The notes under the pieces: generated by a model
Databases searched by the model: none
What the model was told of the DNA's origin: nothing
The model's input: only the letters and a program-made list of their open reading frames with translations
Shown: positions 25,840 to 34,274 of the stretch, piece by piece
How the letters are laid out: the number at the start of each line of letters is the position of its first letter
How positions within the stretch are numbered: position 1 is the stretch's first letter
Assembly: GCA_964642855.1 (NCBI GenBank)
Contig: CAZXSK010000007.1
Coordinates: forward strand, 1-64,000
Origin: CAZXSK01 sp964642855
GTDB lineage: Bacteria > Planctomycetota > Phycisphaerae > SM23-33
Direction: 5' to 3'
Length of the DNA: 64,000 bases
Program-made: the position numbers and the translations under genes

Positions 25840-26889
25840 ATGAATGAGCCAGCCCGCCAGCCAGCAGATGTGCGGATCATCGAGAACCTTCGCCAGGCGA
25901 AGGCGAAGATGTACGGAGAGATCCACAAGGTCGTGATCGGCCAGGACGGGGTTATCGAGCTGCTGATGCAGGCGATGCTCTCCCGCGGGCACTGCCTGCT
26001 GGTCGGCGTACCGGGCCTGGCCAAGACGCTGATGATCTCCACGCTCTCAAAGGTCCTGAGGCTGTCGTTCAACCGCATCCAGTTCACCCCCGACCTGATG
26101 CCCTCGGATATCACGGGCACGGACATCATCGAGGAAGACCACTCGACCGGCCGGCGCGAGTTCCGGTTCGTCAAAGGTCCGGTCTTCTCGAACATCATCC
26201 TGGCCGACGAGATCAACCGCACGCCACCCAAAACGCAGGCTGCCCTGTTGCAGGCAATGCAGGAGTATCACGTAACGGCGGGGGGAAACACCTACGAGCT
26301 GGACCTGCCCTTTTTCGTACTGGCCACGCAGAACCCCATCGAGCAGGAAGGTACCTATCCTCTACCCGAAGCCCAGCTGGACCGCTTCATGTTCATGGTG
26401 ATCGTGGACTATCCGTCCCTGGAAGAGGAGCGACTGATCGCGCGAACCACCACGAGCGACGTCGAGGACCTGCCCCAGCCGGTGCTCTCGGGCGAGGACA
26501 TCCTCGCACTGCAGCGGATCGTTCGAAAGATCCCCGTCTCCCAGCACGTGGTGGACTACGCGGTGAACCTCGTGCGGGCATCGAGGCCGAAAGACGGCAC
26601 GAGCCCCGACTTCGTGAGCAACTACCTGACATGGGGAGCCGGGCCCAGGGCGGCGCAGTACCTGATCCTCGGAGCCAAGAGCCGGGCCTTGCTGCAGGGG
26701 CGGTTCCAGGTCAGTTGCGAGGATGTTCGCCTGGTAGCCAAGCCCGTCCTGCGTCATCGGATTTTCACGAACTTCAATGCCGACGCTGAAGGGATCGGCC
26801 CGGACGACATCATCGAGATGCTCATCGATGCGGTCGGCGAACCGTCGGTCGAGGACTATCGCGATCAGCCGACCCCCGCCGGTCAATGA
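25840..26889 (+). CDS. MoxR-family AAA+ ATPase
   Basis: A 349-residue AAA+ ATPase. Walker A is GVPGLAKTLM (about 54-63), Walker B is ILADEINR (about 122), sensor 1 is FVLATQNPIEQEGTYPLPEAQLDRF and the C-terminal lid has the MoxR pattern TWGAGPRAAQYLILGAKSRALL. MoxR proteins act as chaperones that mature von Willebrand A or metal-containing partners and usually sit beside DUF58/VWA genes. Here the next gene is instead a secreted HEAT-repeat protein, whose GTG start lies 72 bases downstream, so the client may differ. A Bat-type gene pair lies far away at 59.8-64 kb. Confidence 0.93.
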   Translation: MNEPARQPADVRIIENLRQAKAKMYGEIHKVVIGQDGVIELLMQAMLSRGHCLLVGVPGLAKTLMISTLSKVLRLSFNRIQFTPDLMPSDITGTDIIEEDHSTGRREFRFVKGPVFSNIILADEINRTPPKTQAALLQAMQEYHVTAGGNTYELDLPFFVLATQNPIEQEGTYPLPEAQLDRFMFMVIVDYPSLEEERLIARTTTSDVEDLPQPVLSGEDILALQRIVRKIPVSQHVVDYAVNLVRASRPKDGTSPDFVSNYLTWGAGPRAAQYLILGAKSRALLQGRFQVSCEDVRLVAKPVLRHRIFTNFNADAEGIGPDDIIEMLIDAVGEPSVEDYRDQPTPAGQ

Positions 26890-26960
26890 GGCTGGACTTC
26901 CTGCCCACGGGCGCGTATCACGGTATTCGCAAGCCAACCGAACCAACCAAGGAGCAACCC

Positions 26961-28439
26961 GTGAGAGTACGCCTGGCCTGCCTGATTCTGGCTATGACAG
27001 CCTGTCCGCTGATTTCCGCTGCGCAGGACTCGTGCGGCGCCTTGGAGTACATCGCCAAGGGACTGCAGGACAAGCGCGACCGAGGCCAGGTTCTCCTGGC
27101 CTTGCGGGCGACGGACGACGAGCGCCTGATCCCGGTCTTCCGGGCCGGCCTGGAGTCTCAGCAGGTCGAGGTGCGATCCTTCTGCGCTTCGACGCTCAAG
27201 CAATTGGCAGGCAAGGACGCCGCCGACGCCCTGGCAGAGATGATGCTCAAAGACGAGGAACTCGAACTCCGAGCCGAGGTGATGACCCACCTGATCAACC
27301 TCGATGCGATCGATGAAGCTCAACTCCGCAAAGCCATGGCCATGCCCAACGAGAAGATCCGTTGCCTGGCTGCCCGCGAGTTGATCGCCCGAGGGAAGAC
27401 CGACGGCACGACCGAGGTACTGGGCAAGCTGGTCGAGTCCGACGAGATCGCCACCGAAGGGATGGCCCGGTTGAGTCTTCTGGCCCTGGGCGACGACAAA
27501 CAACTGCCCCGCCTCAAGGAGATTGTCAAGAATGTGCGTGTCCCGAACGTGATCGTGGCGATGCTTCTCGACCAGGCCGAGGAGCAGGAGGTCACCCAGG
27601 GAGTGGAGCTGGCGAAGCTGATCACCGGCTCGGACCGTGGGCTGCTGATCGAATCCCGGGCGTACAAGACCCTCGCTGCCTTCTCGGATCAGCCGGCGAT
27701 ATTGCTGGGCCGGGCGATCCGGGCGTCGGACAATCTCGTTCTGCAGACGATGCTGATGGAGATGATCCCCGGGAAGGACAAAGACACCGCCGTTCTGCAG
27801 GCCCTTGCGGAGAAAGACGACACGGTCGCCAAGCTCGCGAAAATGGAGCTGGCCCGCCAGGCCGGAGGGGACAAAGCCTCCCAGGCCGTGCTGGCTGCCA
27901 TCCGGGAGAAGCACCCGATCGTGCTGGACTACGTCCTTCGCAGAGCCGAGGACGATGCGAAAGACAAGGGCAAAGATGCCGCCTTCTACATCGACGGGCT
28001 GGCTGCGTTCCTGGACACTGTCCAGCGCAAGGCCCGCAGGCCTGGCCCCAGCCACCGAAGGGCTGCCGTCGCTTCCACCGTGCTGCTGAACATCGGCACG
28101 GAAAAAGCCCTGGCGGCTGTCTCGGAGATCCTGGACGGCAGATACGACGCACGCCAGCGAGCCGTCGCTGGCGGGCTGCTGCGAACCACGAACCCCAAGG
28201 CATGCAAGCTGGCCGAGAAGCTGCTGGACAGTCCGTACAGCGAGTTGGTCACCGACGCCGCGCTGACACTGGGGCAGTTCGCCCAGGCCAAGGGACGCCC
28301 CGCGCTGGCGCACATCCTCAAGAACGAACGCCGATATCCCCCGAGCGTTCCCGCCCTGGCGGCATGGTACATCCTGACGATCGACGATCAGGCCAGGCCC
28401 GCAGCGAAGACCATCGCAGCGATCGTGCGACAGCTGTAG
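26961..28439 (+). CDS. secreted HEAT-repeat protein
   Basis: A 492-residue protein with signal peptide (VRVRLACLILAMTACPLISAAQDS) and helical HEAT-like repeats throughout (for example DAADALAEMMLKDEELELRAEVMTH written in shorter units: LAEMMLKD, LGKLVESDE, ALAEKDDTVAKLAKMEL). The GTG at 26961 is chosen because AAGGAG stands 6 bases upstream and the signal peptide begins there; an upstream in-frame ATG overlapping the MoxR gene would bury the signal peptide. No enzymatic motif. It follows the MoxR ATPase gene, and the close spacing suggests co-transcription. Confidence 0.82.
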   Translation: MRVRLACLILAMTACPLISAAQDSCGALEYIAKGLQDKRDRGQVLLALRATDDERLIPVFRAGLESQQVEVRSFCASTLKQLAGKDAADALAEMMLKDEELELRAEVMTHLINLDAIDEAQLRKAMAMPNEKIRCLAARELIARGKTDGTTEVLGKLVESDEIATEGMARLSLLALGDDKQLPRLKEIVKNVRVPNVIVAMLLDQAEEQEVTQGVELAKLITGSDRGLLIESRAYKTLAAFSDQPAILLGRAIRASDNLVLQTMLMEMIPGKDKDTAVLQALAEKDDTVAKLAKMELARQAGGDKASQAVLAAIREKHPIVLDYVLRRAEDDAKDKGKDAAFYIDGLAAFLDTVQRKARRPGPSHRRAAVASTVLLNIGTEKALAAVSEILDGRYDARQRAVAGGLLRTTNPKACKLAEKLLDSPYSELVTDAALTLGQFAQAKGRPALAHILKNERRYPPSVPALAAWYILTIDDQARPAAKTIAAIVRQL

Positions 28440-28498
28440 CTTCGCGCGGGAAGCCTACAATGTAGAAATTCGCCCGTTATTCGCCATGGAGTACCATC

Positions 28499-28705
28499 GT
28501 GCTTTCAGCGATTCTCGAAACCGCAATCGTCTTCGTCATTCTCTTGGCGTCGATGCTCATCCTCGGGTGGGTCTTCGTCCGACGCGCCGGCGGGAGGGCA
28601 GGCTGTGGGTGTGGAACGAGCAGTTGCTCGATGCAGGACACCTGCCCCACCGGCAGCGAGAAAGGCGAACCGCGGCCGCCCTCTCAACAGCCGCCTGATT
28701 CCTGA
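28499..28705 (+). CDS. FeoB-associated Cys-rich membrane protein-like small protein
   Basis: A 68-residue protein starting at GTG, with GGAG about 7 bases upstream. A single membrane helix (AIVFVILLASMLILGWVFV) is followed by RRAGG and a Cys cluster, CGCGTSSCSMQDTC. This is the layout of the small FeoB-associated Cys-rich membrane proteins and relatives found beside ferrous-iron transporters or elsewhere alone. No feoB is in the window. The C-terminus is Pro/Gln-rich, and the last 22 bases overlap the 3' end of queC on the other strand. Function is unproven. Confidence 0.6.
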   Translation: MLSAILETAIVFVILLASMLILGWVFVRRAGGRAGCGCGTSSCSMQDTCPTGSEKGEPRPPSQQPPDS

Positions 28706-29406
28706 TACGTCGCCGGATCGGAGGCCCCAGCCTCGGCGAACCCCGCCAGACGAAGCCGGCACGAATCGCAGTGCCCGCACGCCCTGCCCTGCTCGTCGGG
28801 ATCGTAACAGGAGTGCGTCAGGCCGTAGTCCACGCCCAGGTCCAACCCGCGACGGATAATGTCCGTCTTGGACAGATCGATCAAGGGGGTATGGATGCGA
28901 AACTCCCCGCGTCCCTCCACCGCCGCAGCCGTGGCGAGATTCGCCATTTCCTCAAACGCCCGCACGAACTCCGGCCTGCAATCGGGATAGCCGCTGTAGT
29001 CGATGGCATTGACGCCGATGAACAGGTCGAACGCACCGAGGACCTCGGCATATCCCAGCGCGATACTCAGGAAGATGGTGTTCCGGGCCGGTACATACGT
29101 CACGGGAATCCCGCCGTCTTCAGATCGGTCCTTGGGAACGGAGATCTTGTCGGTCAGGGCGCTGTGTCCAAATCCGCCCCCCGCCGAGAGATCGATTCGC
29201 ACCACGCGGTGGTCCGCAACGCCCACGGAATGCGCAACCTTACTGGCAGCCTGAAGTTCAAAGCGGTGCCGCTGGCCGTAGTCGAAGCTCAGCGCGTGAC
29301 AGTCGAACTCCTCGTCACGGGCGATCGCCAGCGTAGTGGCAGAATCCAAGCCCCCCGAGAGTAGCACCACGGCCTGTTTGGAATGCGAAGGTTCCATGGA
29401 TTCCAT
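28684..29406 (-). CDS. queC: 7-cyano-7-deazaguanine synthase
   Basis: A 240-residue QueC, which converts 7-carboxy-7-deazaguanine to preQ0 with ATP and ammonia in queuosine synthesis. The ATP-pyrophosphatase loop is VLLSGGLDSATTLA (14-27), followed by SFDYGQRHRFEL and VPARNTIFLSIALGYAE. Zinc is held by four cysteines in SCYDP ... ACGHCDSCRLR (about 200-218). ATG 29406 or 29397 (MEPSHSK) are both possible. It is divergent from queF, so the two preQ-pathway genes share a short control region of about 78 bases. Confidence 0.95.
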   Translation of the reverse strand: MESMEPSHSKQAVVLLSGGLDSATTLAIARDEEFDCHALSFDYGQRHRFELQAASKVAHSVGVADHRVVRIDLSAGGGFGHSALTDKISVPKDRSEDGGIPVTYVPARNTIFLSIALGYAEVLGAFDLFIGVNAIDYSGYPDCRPEFVRAFEEMANLATAAAVEGRGEFRIHTPLIDLSKTDIIRRGLDLGVDYGLTHSCYDPDEQGRACGHCDSCRLRLAGFAEAGASDPATYQESGGC

Positions 29407-29437
29407 TCTATCGGCCTTTCGCGCCGTTGGAAGATCG

Positions 29438-29443
29438 TATAAT
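29438..29443 (+). promoter_or_regulatory. -10 element upstream of queF
   Basis: TATAAT 41 bases before the queF ATG, in the queC-queF divergent region. No convincing -35. Confidence 0.45.
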
Positions 29444-29484
29444 CTATGGGGAAGCAGCGATCAGGCCACCGATGAGAGAGATGT

Positions 29485-29838
29485 ATGCCGGCTGACATCG
29501 AGACATTCGAGAATCCCCACCCGCACCGGAACTACCGGATTACGCACGTCGCGCCGGAGTTCACGTCGGTCTGTCCGAAGACCGGCCAGCCCGACTTCGG
29601 GACGATCACGGTCCGCTACGTAGCCGACAAAGTGTGCCTTGAACTCAAGAGCCTGAAGTTCTACCTCCAGGGCTTCCGGAACGAAGGGGTGTTCTATGAG
29701 GACCTTGTCAACCGGGTCCTGGATGACCTCATCGAGGCCGTCAGCCCTCGCTGGATGCGGGTCACGGGGGAGTTCACGCCCCGAGGCGGCATGCATTCGG
29801 TGGTCGAAGCCGAGCATGGTCAGCCGCCTGACCACTGA
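29485..29838 (+). CDS. queF: NADPH-dependent 7-cyano-7-deazaguanine reductase (type I)
   Basis: A 117-residue unimodular QueF that reduces preQ0 to preQ1. The nucleophile Cys30 is in FTSVCPKTGQPD with Asp37 nearby. The family NADPH-binding motif ELKSLKFYLQGFRNEGVFYE (about 52-71) is present. ATG 29485 has GAGAGAG upstream; another in-frame start is unlikely. Together with divergent queC it shows queuosine precursor synthesis. apbE follows after 15 bases on the same strand. Confidence 0.94.
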   Translation: MPADIETFENPHPHRNYRITHVAPEFTSVCPKTGQPDFGTITVRYVADKVCLELKSLKFYLQGFRNEGVFYEDLVNRVLDDLIEAVSPRWMRVTGEFTPRGGMHSVVEAEHGQPPDH

Positions 29839-29853
29839 GTTTGCGGAGCAGTC

Positions 29854-30942
29854 ATGGCATCGCACAGACAGACCATTGTGGGCGTCGTTCTGCTGGCGGG
29901 TATTTTCTCGCTGGTGCTCCTGGGTCGTTTCATGACCTTCGGCGGCGATCCGCTCAAGGTCCTGGAGAAAGACCGCATCGACGGCGTGATGAGTACGACG
30001 GGCAGCTTTGTCGCCGCTGTCCCCGCCGATCAGAAGGATCTCGCGAGAGAGGCCTTCCGGGAGGCCAAGCAGGCTGCGTTTGACGTTGAGCGTCTGATGA
30101 GTTCCCAAATGGAAGGAGCGGAGATCTCGCTGCTCAACCAGGCCGACGCCGATCAACTGATCTCCCTGTCTCCGGAGACACTGGAGGTGCTCCAGACGGC
30201 GCGCTCCCTGCACGCTGAAACGCAGGGGGCGTTCGACGTAACCGTCAGGCCGATCATCGAAGTCTGGAAGACCGCCGCCTCGGAAGACCGCCTGCCAGAC
30301 GAGGATGAACTGGCCGCTGCCCGTCAGGCGAGCAACTGGCAGCAGCTGGACCTCGGGCCGCACAACGCCGTCAAGCAGGTGCCCACCGTCAGTGTGGACC
30401 TTGGCGGCATCGCCAAGGGATACGCCATCGACCAGGCGGTCCGTGCGATGCGTGAAGCGGGAGTCCGAGGCGGCATCGTGGAGATCGGCGGCGATCTTCG
30501 TTGCTTCGGCGTCCGTCACGACGACCGGAACTGGCGGGTGGATATTGTAGACCCGTTCGCGCCGGACAAGCCCCTGCTGCAGATCGAGGTGGATACCAGC
30601 AAGGCGGGAGCAGTCTGCACCAGCGGCAACTATCGGCGGGGCGTGAAAATCGCCAACCAGTGGTTCAGCCACATCATCGATCCACGTACAGGCTGGCCCG
30701 TCGAAGCTGCACCTTCCGTGACGGTCGTCGCCCCCACGGCGATGATTGCCGACGGCTGGGCAACGGCACTGAGCGTACTCGGGCCCGATGGCATGTCCCT
30801 GATCCCCCAGGACCAGAGCATCGAGGCGATGCTGGTAACCGGAACGCCGGACGACCACGAAGTGGTCATGACGCCCGGCTTTGAGAAGATGGTGATCTCC
30901 CGGAAGCAGCCCGTCACGACCCAGGCATCGATGTCGCGCTAG
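29854..30942 (+). CDS. apbE: FAD:protein FMN transferase
   Basis: A 362-residue ApbE, which attaches FMN covalently to a Thr/Ser in proteins such as RnfG, RnfD and NqrC. It has an N-terminal membrane anchor (about 9-25) placing the enzyme outside the cytoplasm, SLLNQADADQLISLSPE, the conserved VSVDLGGIAKGYAIDQAV, the Cys/Asn segment AGAVCTSGNYRRG and HIIDPRTGWPV with metal-binding Asp/Thr near the C-terminus. The Rnf operon with its FMN-motif subunits starts less than 1 kb away, so it is the probable flavinylator of that complex. Its 3' end overlaps the opposite-strand hydrolase gene by 29 bases. Confidence 0.93.
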   Translation: MASHRQTIVGVVLLAGIFSLVLLGRFMTFGGDPLKVLEKDRIDGVMSTTGSFVAAVPADQKDLAREAFREAKQAAFDVERLMSSQMEGAEISLLNQADADQLISLSPETLEVLQTARSLHAETQGAFDVTVRPIIEVWKTAASEDRLPDEDELAAARQASNWQQLDLGPHNAVKQVPTVSVDLGGIAKGYAIDQAVRAMREAGVRGGIVEIGGDLRCFGVRHDDRNWRVDIVDPFAPDKPLLQIEVDTSKAGAVCTSGNYRRGVKIANQWFSHIIDPRTGWPVEAAPSVTVVAPTAMIADGWATALSVLGPDGMSLIPQDQSIEAMLVTGTPDDHEVVMTPGFEKMVISRKQPVTTQASMSR

Positions 30943-31798
30943 GGTCGTCGCCGGGCAGGTATCGATCCACAAACGCTGACACCTCACGCTGGTATCGCAC
31001 GCCGGAGACCACGAAACCGTCGTTATGTCCTCCGTCCAGTTCCAGAAAGTCCTTGGGCTCCCCTGCCGCCTCCAGAAGCTCCCTGCCGTGCGAAAACGGG
31101 ATCAGCTCATCTTCCCGGGCATGGACGATCAGCACGGGACACCGCACGTCGGCAAGGTGCCCGGCGGTGTTGTACTCGTAGCGACTGAGCAGGCGGATCA
31201 ACGCTCTGGGAAAGAACGGATACATGTCGTGACCCACGTCCGCGACCGACGTCGACGCCGCCTCCAGAATCAGACACGCCGGCTGGACTTCTCCGGCAAG
31301 CCGACTGGCGACCGCTCCGCCGAGAGACCGGCCGTGAATCACGATGGTTTCGGCGTCGATGTTCTTCTGTTTTGTCAGGTATTCCCAGGCCGCCCGAGCG
31401 TCGGCGTACGTACCTTCTTCGCTTGGCCTGCCCTCGCTCCGGCCGTAGCCACGATAGTCGAAGACGAAAATGGAGTACCCCATCGCCTGAGTGGTGGCGA
31501 TGCTGTCGAGACGGTGGGAGATGTTCCCCCCGTTGCCGTGACACAGCAGGAACGTCCCGCGAGCGTCGGGGAGGGGACAGTACCAGCCGCTGAGCTTCAC
31601 ACCGTCGGCCGAGCGGAGAACAACATCCTCAAACTCGATTCCAAAATCACCCGGCGTGGCGTCCCACTCTGCTGTGGGATGGTAGACGATCCGGTCCTGC
31701 ATGAAATACAGGTAGCCAGCCAGAAGCCCATACACCAGGACCGGTGCGATCAGAAGCCAGAAGATCATTCGTCGTAGTATCCAACGTCGGACGGACAT
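30914..31798 (-). CDS. membrane-anchored alpha/beta hydrolase
   Basis: A 294-residue hydrolase of the BEM46/YqkD type with an N-terminal membrane segment (about 10-30). Oxyanion region LLCHGNGGNIS (about 83-93), nucleophile Ser in IHGRSLGGAVASRL (about 154), Asp in HAREDELIPFSHG and His in DGGHNDGF complete a catalytic triad. The substrate is unknown (ester, peptide or thioester). It lies downstream of rnfB by 76 bases on the same strand and could be read from the Rnf transcript. GGAGAGGG is its ribosome site. Confidence 0.88.
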   Translation of the reverse strand: MSVRRWILRRMIFWLLIAPVLVYGLLAGYLYFMQDRIVYHPTAEWDATPGDFGIEFEDVVLRSADGVKLSGWYCPLPDARGTFLLCHGNGGNISHRLDSIATTQAMGYSIFVFDYRGYGRSEGRPSEEGTYADARAAWEYLTKQKNIDAETIVIHGRSLGGAVASRLAGEVQPACLILEAASTSVADVGHDMYPFFPRALIRLLSRYEYNTAGHLADVRCPVLIVHAREDELIPFSHGRELLEAAGEPKDFLELDGGHNDGFVVSGVRYQREVSAFVDRYLPGDDPSATSMPGS

Positions 31799-31874
31799 GT
31801 CGCACCCTCTCCGGCGGCGGGAAACCCCGTATCAACCGGGCCGTTGTCCCATGTAACGGGAGTGATGCTTACTG

Positions 31875-32789
31875 TCAGCCGTGCCATTCGGTCTTGTCGA
31901 CCGTGGTCTGGAAGTCTGGCTTGACCATATCGGGCACGTCCCCCTCGGCAGCGGCTTTGTCTTCCTCGCTGGGTGTGCCGACGAAGATCAGGCCCTTCAT
32001 CGGGCATTTCTCCAGCGCCGGACCGGCCTTTTCCAGCAGATCCTGGTCGTAGTTCTCGTAGTCGATCTGCGGCAGGTTGTCCTTAAAGCCGAACAGGTCA
32101 CCACCCAGGCGGGTACAGATCTTGCAGCCGATGCAGCCTACCTTGCAGACCTGCTTGACGTCTTTGCCGAAATCCTTGTTGGAGCACTTGATGGCGAGCA
32201 TCTGCTCCTGCTTGAACGGCACCATGGAAATGATATGGCGTGGGCACGCCCGTTCGCACGCCCCGCAACCGATACACTTGTCGTAATCCACCTCAGCCAG
32301 GCCGTCGACCACGTGAATTGCATCGTAATTGCACGAGCGCACGCAATCGCCCATGCCGAGGCAGCCGTACGTGCAGCCCTGTACGCCAGCCACGAGATTC
32401 GCTGCGGTGCAGGTTTGCTCCCCGCGATAGTCGTTGCGCTTGAGACGGTCTTCGAGCTTCGCGCCGCAATGCACGACAGGCCGGTAGGGCGCCGACTCGC
32501 CGATCTGGATGCCGAGGATGTCCGCGATCGCCTGGGCGCAGTCCTTGCCGCCAACGGGACACTGGTCGGGCTGGGCCTCGCCGGCAACGACGGCCTCGGC
32601 GTACTCGCCGCACCCGACGTATCCGCACCCCCCGCAGTTGGCGCCGGGAAGCGCTTCGTTGACCCGGTCGATCCGCGGATCGACGTCCACGTGAAAGGCC
32701 CGGTTCGCCCAACCCAGCACCCACGCCATGGCGATCGCCAGACCCAGCATCGCTGCTCCGGCGAGGATGATTGTCATTGTTTCCAGCAT
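31875..32789 (-). CDS. rnfB: Rnf complex subunit B (iron-sulfur)
   Basis: A 304-residue RnfB, the ferredoxin-like entry subunit of the ion-pumping ferredoxin:NAD oxidoreductase. It has an N-terminal membrane helix (about 5-25), the [4Fe-4S] domain with NCGGCGYVGCGEYAEAV (about 51-67) and later DQCP, and two ferredoxin-type clusters including CIGCGACERACP (about 172-183) plus CKVGCIGCKICTRL. The C-terminal 50 residues (EKCPMKGLIFVGTPSEEDK...) form a charged tail. It is the last gene of the rnfCDGEAB order. Confidence 0.95.
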   Translation of the reverse strand: MLETMTIILAGAAMLGLAIAMAWVLGWANRAFHVDVDPRIDRVNEALPGANCGGCGYVGCGEYAEAVVAGEAQPDQCPVGGKDCAQAIADILGIQIGESAPYRPVVHCGAKLEDRLKRNDYRGEQTCTAANLVAGVQGCTYGCLGMGDCVRSCNYDAIHVVDGLAEVDYDKCIGCGACERACPRHIISMVPFKQEQMLAIKCSNKDFGKDVKQVCKVGCIGCKICTRLGGDLFGFKDNLPQIDYENYDQDLLEKAGPALEKCPMKGLIFVGTPSEEDKAAAEGDVPDMVKPDFQTTVDKTEWHG

Positions 32790-32813
32790 GTTCTCGACCT
32801 CTCCGGTCTGTCT

Positions 32814-33629
32814 CTATCGTACCGAATCCTGCCCCAATTGCTCAGCCGACTTCGCAGCCATCGGCTGGGCGGCGCGATCTGCCCCCGTCATGCCCTCAGC
32901 CTTGTCGGCCTCGATCATCTCTGCCGGCGGCTCCTCGGGCTGGACCAACTCCTGCAGCGACCCGTTGACCCCCGTGAAGCCCATGAACCCCAGCGCCAGA
33001 ATACCCGCAACCACCATGGTGATCGCTGCTCCCTGGAGGGGCTTGGGTACGTCACAGTGATCGAGTTCCTCGCGGATGCCCGCCATGATGACGATCGCGA
33101 TGGTAAAGCCCACCCCGCCGAAGATCGCCAGCGCCAGCGCCCGGCCTAGGTCCCACGCCTGCGAGGGGTCGTCCACGCCGGAGACGTTCTTCATGATCTC
33201 CAGGCAGGCGAAGAGGATCGCGCAGTTGGTGGTGATCAGCGGCAGGAACACTCCGAAGCTCTTGTAGAGCGGAGGGAAGAACTTCCGCAGGTACATCTCC
33301 ACGAACTGCACGCTCGAGGCGATCACGAAGATATAGACGATGTAGCTCAGGATGCTCAGGTCGATCGTCACGCCGGGATCGCCCCCCGAGACCGACCAGA
33401 CCCACGCCGTCAGTGGCGCGCCCGAGCGGAGGATGAAGTACGTGAAAATCCAGCTCAGCAGCGCCGCGATGGTAATCACGAACGTCACCGCACAACCCAT
33501 TCCGAAGGCCATATCCACCCGACGGGAAACGCCGATGAACGGACAGATACCCACGAAGTAGTGCAGCACGAAGTTGTTGATCAGGGCGGCGCCGACCGCG
33601 ATGACCAGGATTTCGCCCAAGTATTCCAT
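32814..33629 (-). CDS. rnfA: Rnf complex subunit A, with C-terminal extension
   Basis: A 271-residue RnfA, an integral membrane subunit paired with RnfE. Six helices are present, with the conserved Cys-containing segments NFVLHYFVGICPFIGVS and LITTNCAILFACLE that bind an intramembrane cluster. RnfA is normally about 190-200 residues; here the last ~65 residues (from about QELVQPEEPPAEMIEADK) are an added hydrophilic Ala/Glu-rich tail with no recognisable domain. It sits between rnfE and rnfB, 24 bases from each. Confidence 0.95.
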   Translation of the reverse strand: MEYLGEILVIAVGAALINNFVLHYFVGICPFIGVSRRVDMAFGMGCAVTFVITIAALLSWIFTYFILRSGAPLTAWVWSVSGGDPGVTIDLSILSYIVYIFVIASSVQFVEMYLRKFFPPLYKSFGVFLPLITTNCAILFACLEIMKNVSGVDDPSQAWDLGRALALAIFGGVGFTIAIVIMAGIREELDHCDVPKPLQGAAITMVVAGILALGFMGFTGVNGSLQELVQPEEPPAEMIEADKAEGMTGADRAAQPMAAKSAEQLGQDSVR

Positions 33630-33653
33630 GCGTGTGTTCCTTCCTCCGAAGTC

Positions 33654-34274
33654 CTATGACTTCTTGCCGGCCACGCTCAGGCCGATCCAATTGGCCAAGC
33701 CCAGCAGCAAACCCAGGGTCAGAAATGCCCCGGGCGGCAGGACCATGATCACCCAATCCGGCCAGGCGGCGGGCAGAATCCGCAGATCCATCAGCTTGCC
33801 CGTTCCCAGCAACTCCCGCACGATGGCAATGCTCGCCAGCGCCAGCGTGAACCCGATCGACTGACCGACGGCGTCGGCAGCTGCGGCAGGCAGCTTCTGC
33901 TTGCTTGCGCAGACTTCGCAACGGCAGATGATCACGCAGTTGACAATGATCAGCGGAATGTAGGGACCCAGCTGCTTGCTCATGTCGTACATGAAGGCGG
34001 CAAGGAATCGGTCGGCGATGGTCACGAAGGTCGCGATCGTCAGCGTGAATACCAGGATCCGCAGGTGAGGCTTGAGCAGACCGCGAATCAGGCTCACCAG
34101 CACGTTCGCGCAGAACAGCACGAACAGCACCGCGCCCGACATCGTCAGAGCGCCCTTGACGCTGTTGGTTACCGCCAACGTCGGGCACATGCCCAACAAC
34201 TGCCGGTAGACGGGATTCTCGGGGATAATCCCCTGGATGAACCTCTCGAGGGGTGTCGGTCCGTCACTGGCCAT
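33654..34274 (-). CDS. rnfE: Rnf complex subunit E
   Basis: A 206-residue RnfE, homologous to RnfA and inserted in the membrane in the opposite orientation. Characteristic stretches are NPVYRQLLGMCPTLAVTNS near the N-terminus and LIIVNCVIICRCEVCASKQ with the conserved Asn-Cys pair. A normal family length. Its start overlaps the rnfG stop by 11 bases, which implies translational coupling. Confidence 0.95.
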   Translation of the reverse strand: MASDGPTPLERFIQGIIPENPVYRQLLGMCPTLAVTNSVKGALTMSGAVLFVLFCANVLVSLIRGLLKPHLRILVFTLTIATFVTIADRFLAAFMYDMSKQLGPYIPLIIVNCVIICRCEVCASKQKLPAAAADAVGQSIGFTLALASIAIVRELLGTGKLMDLRILPAAWPDWVIMVLPPGAFLTLGLLLGLANWIGLSVAGKKS

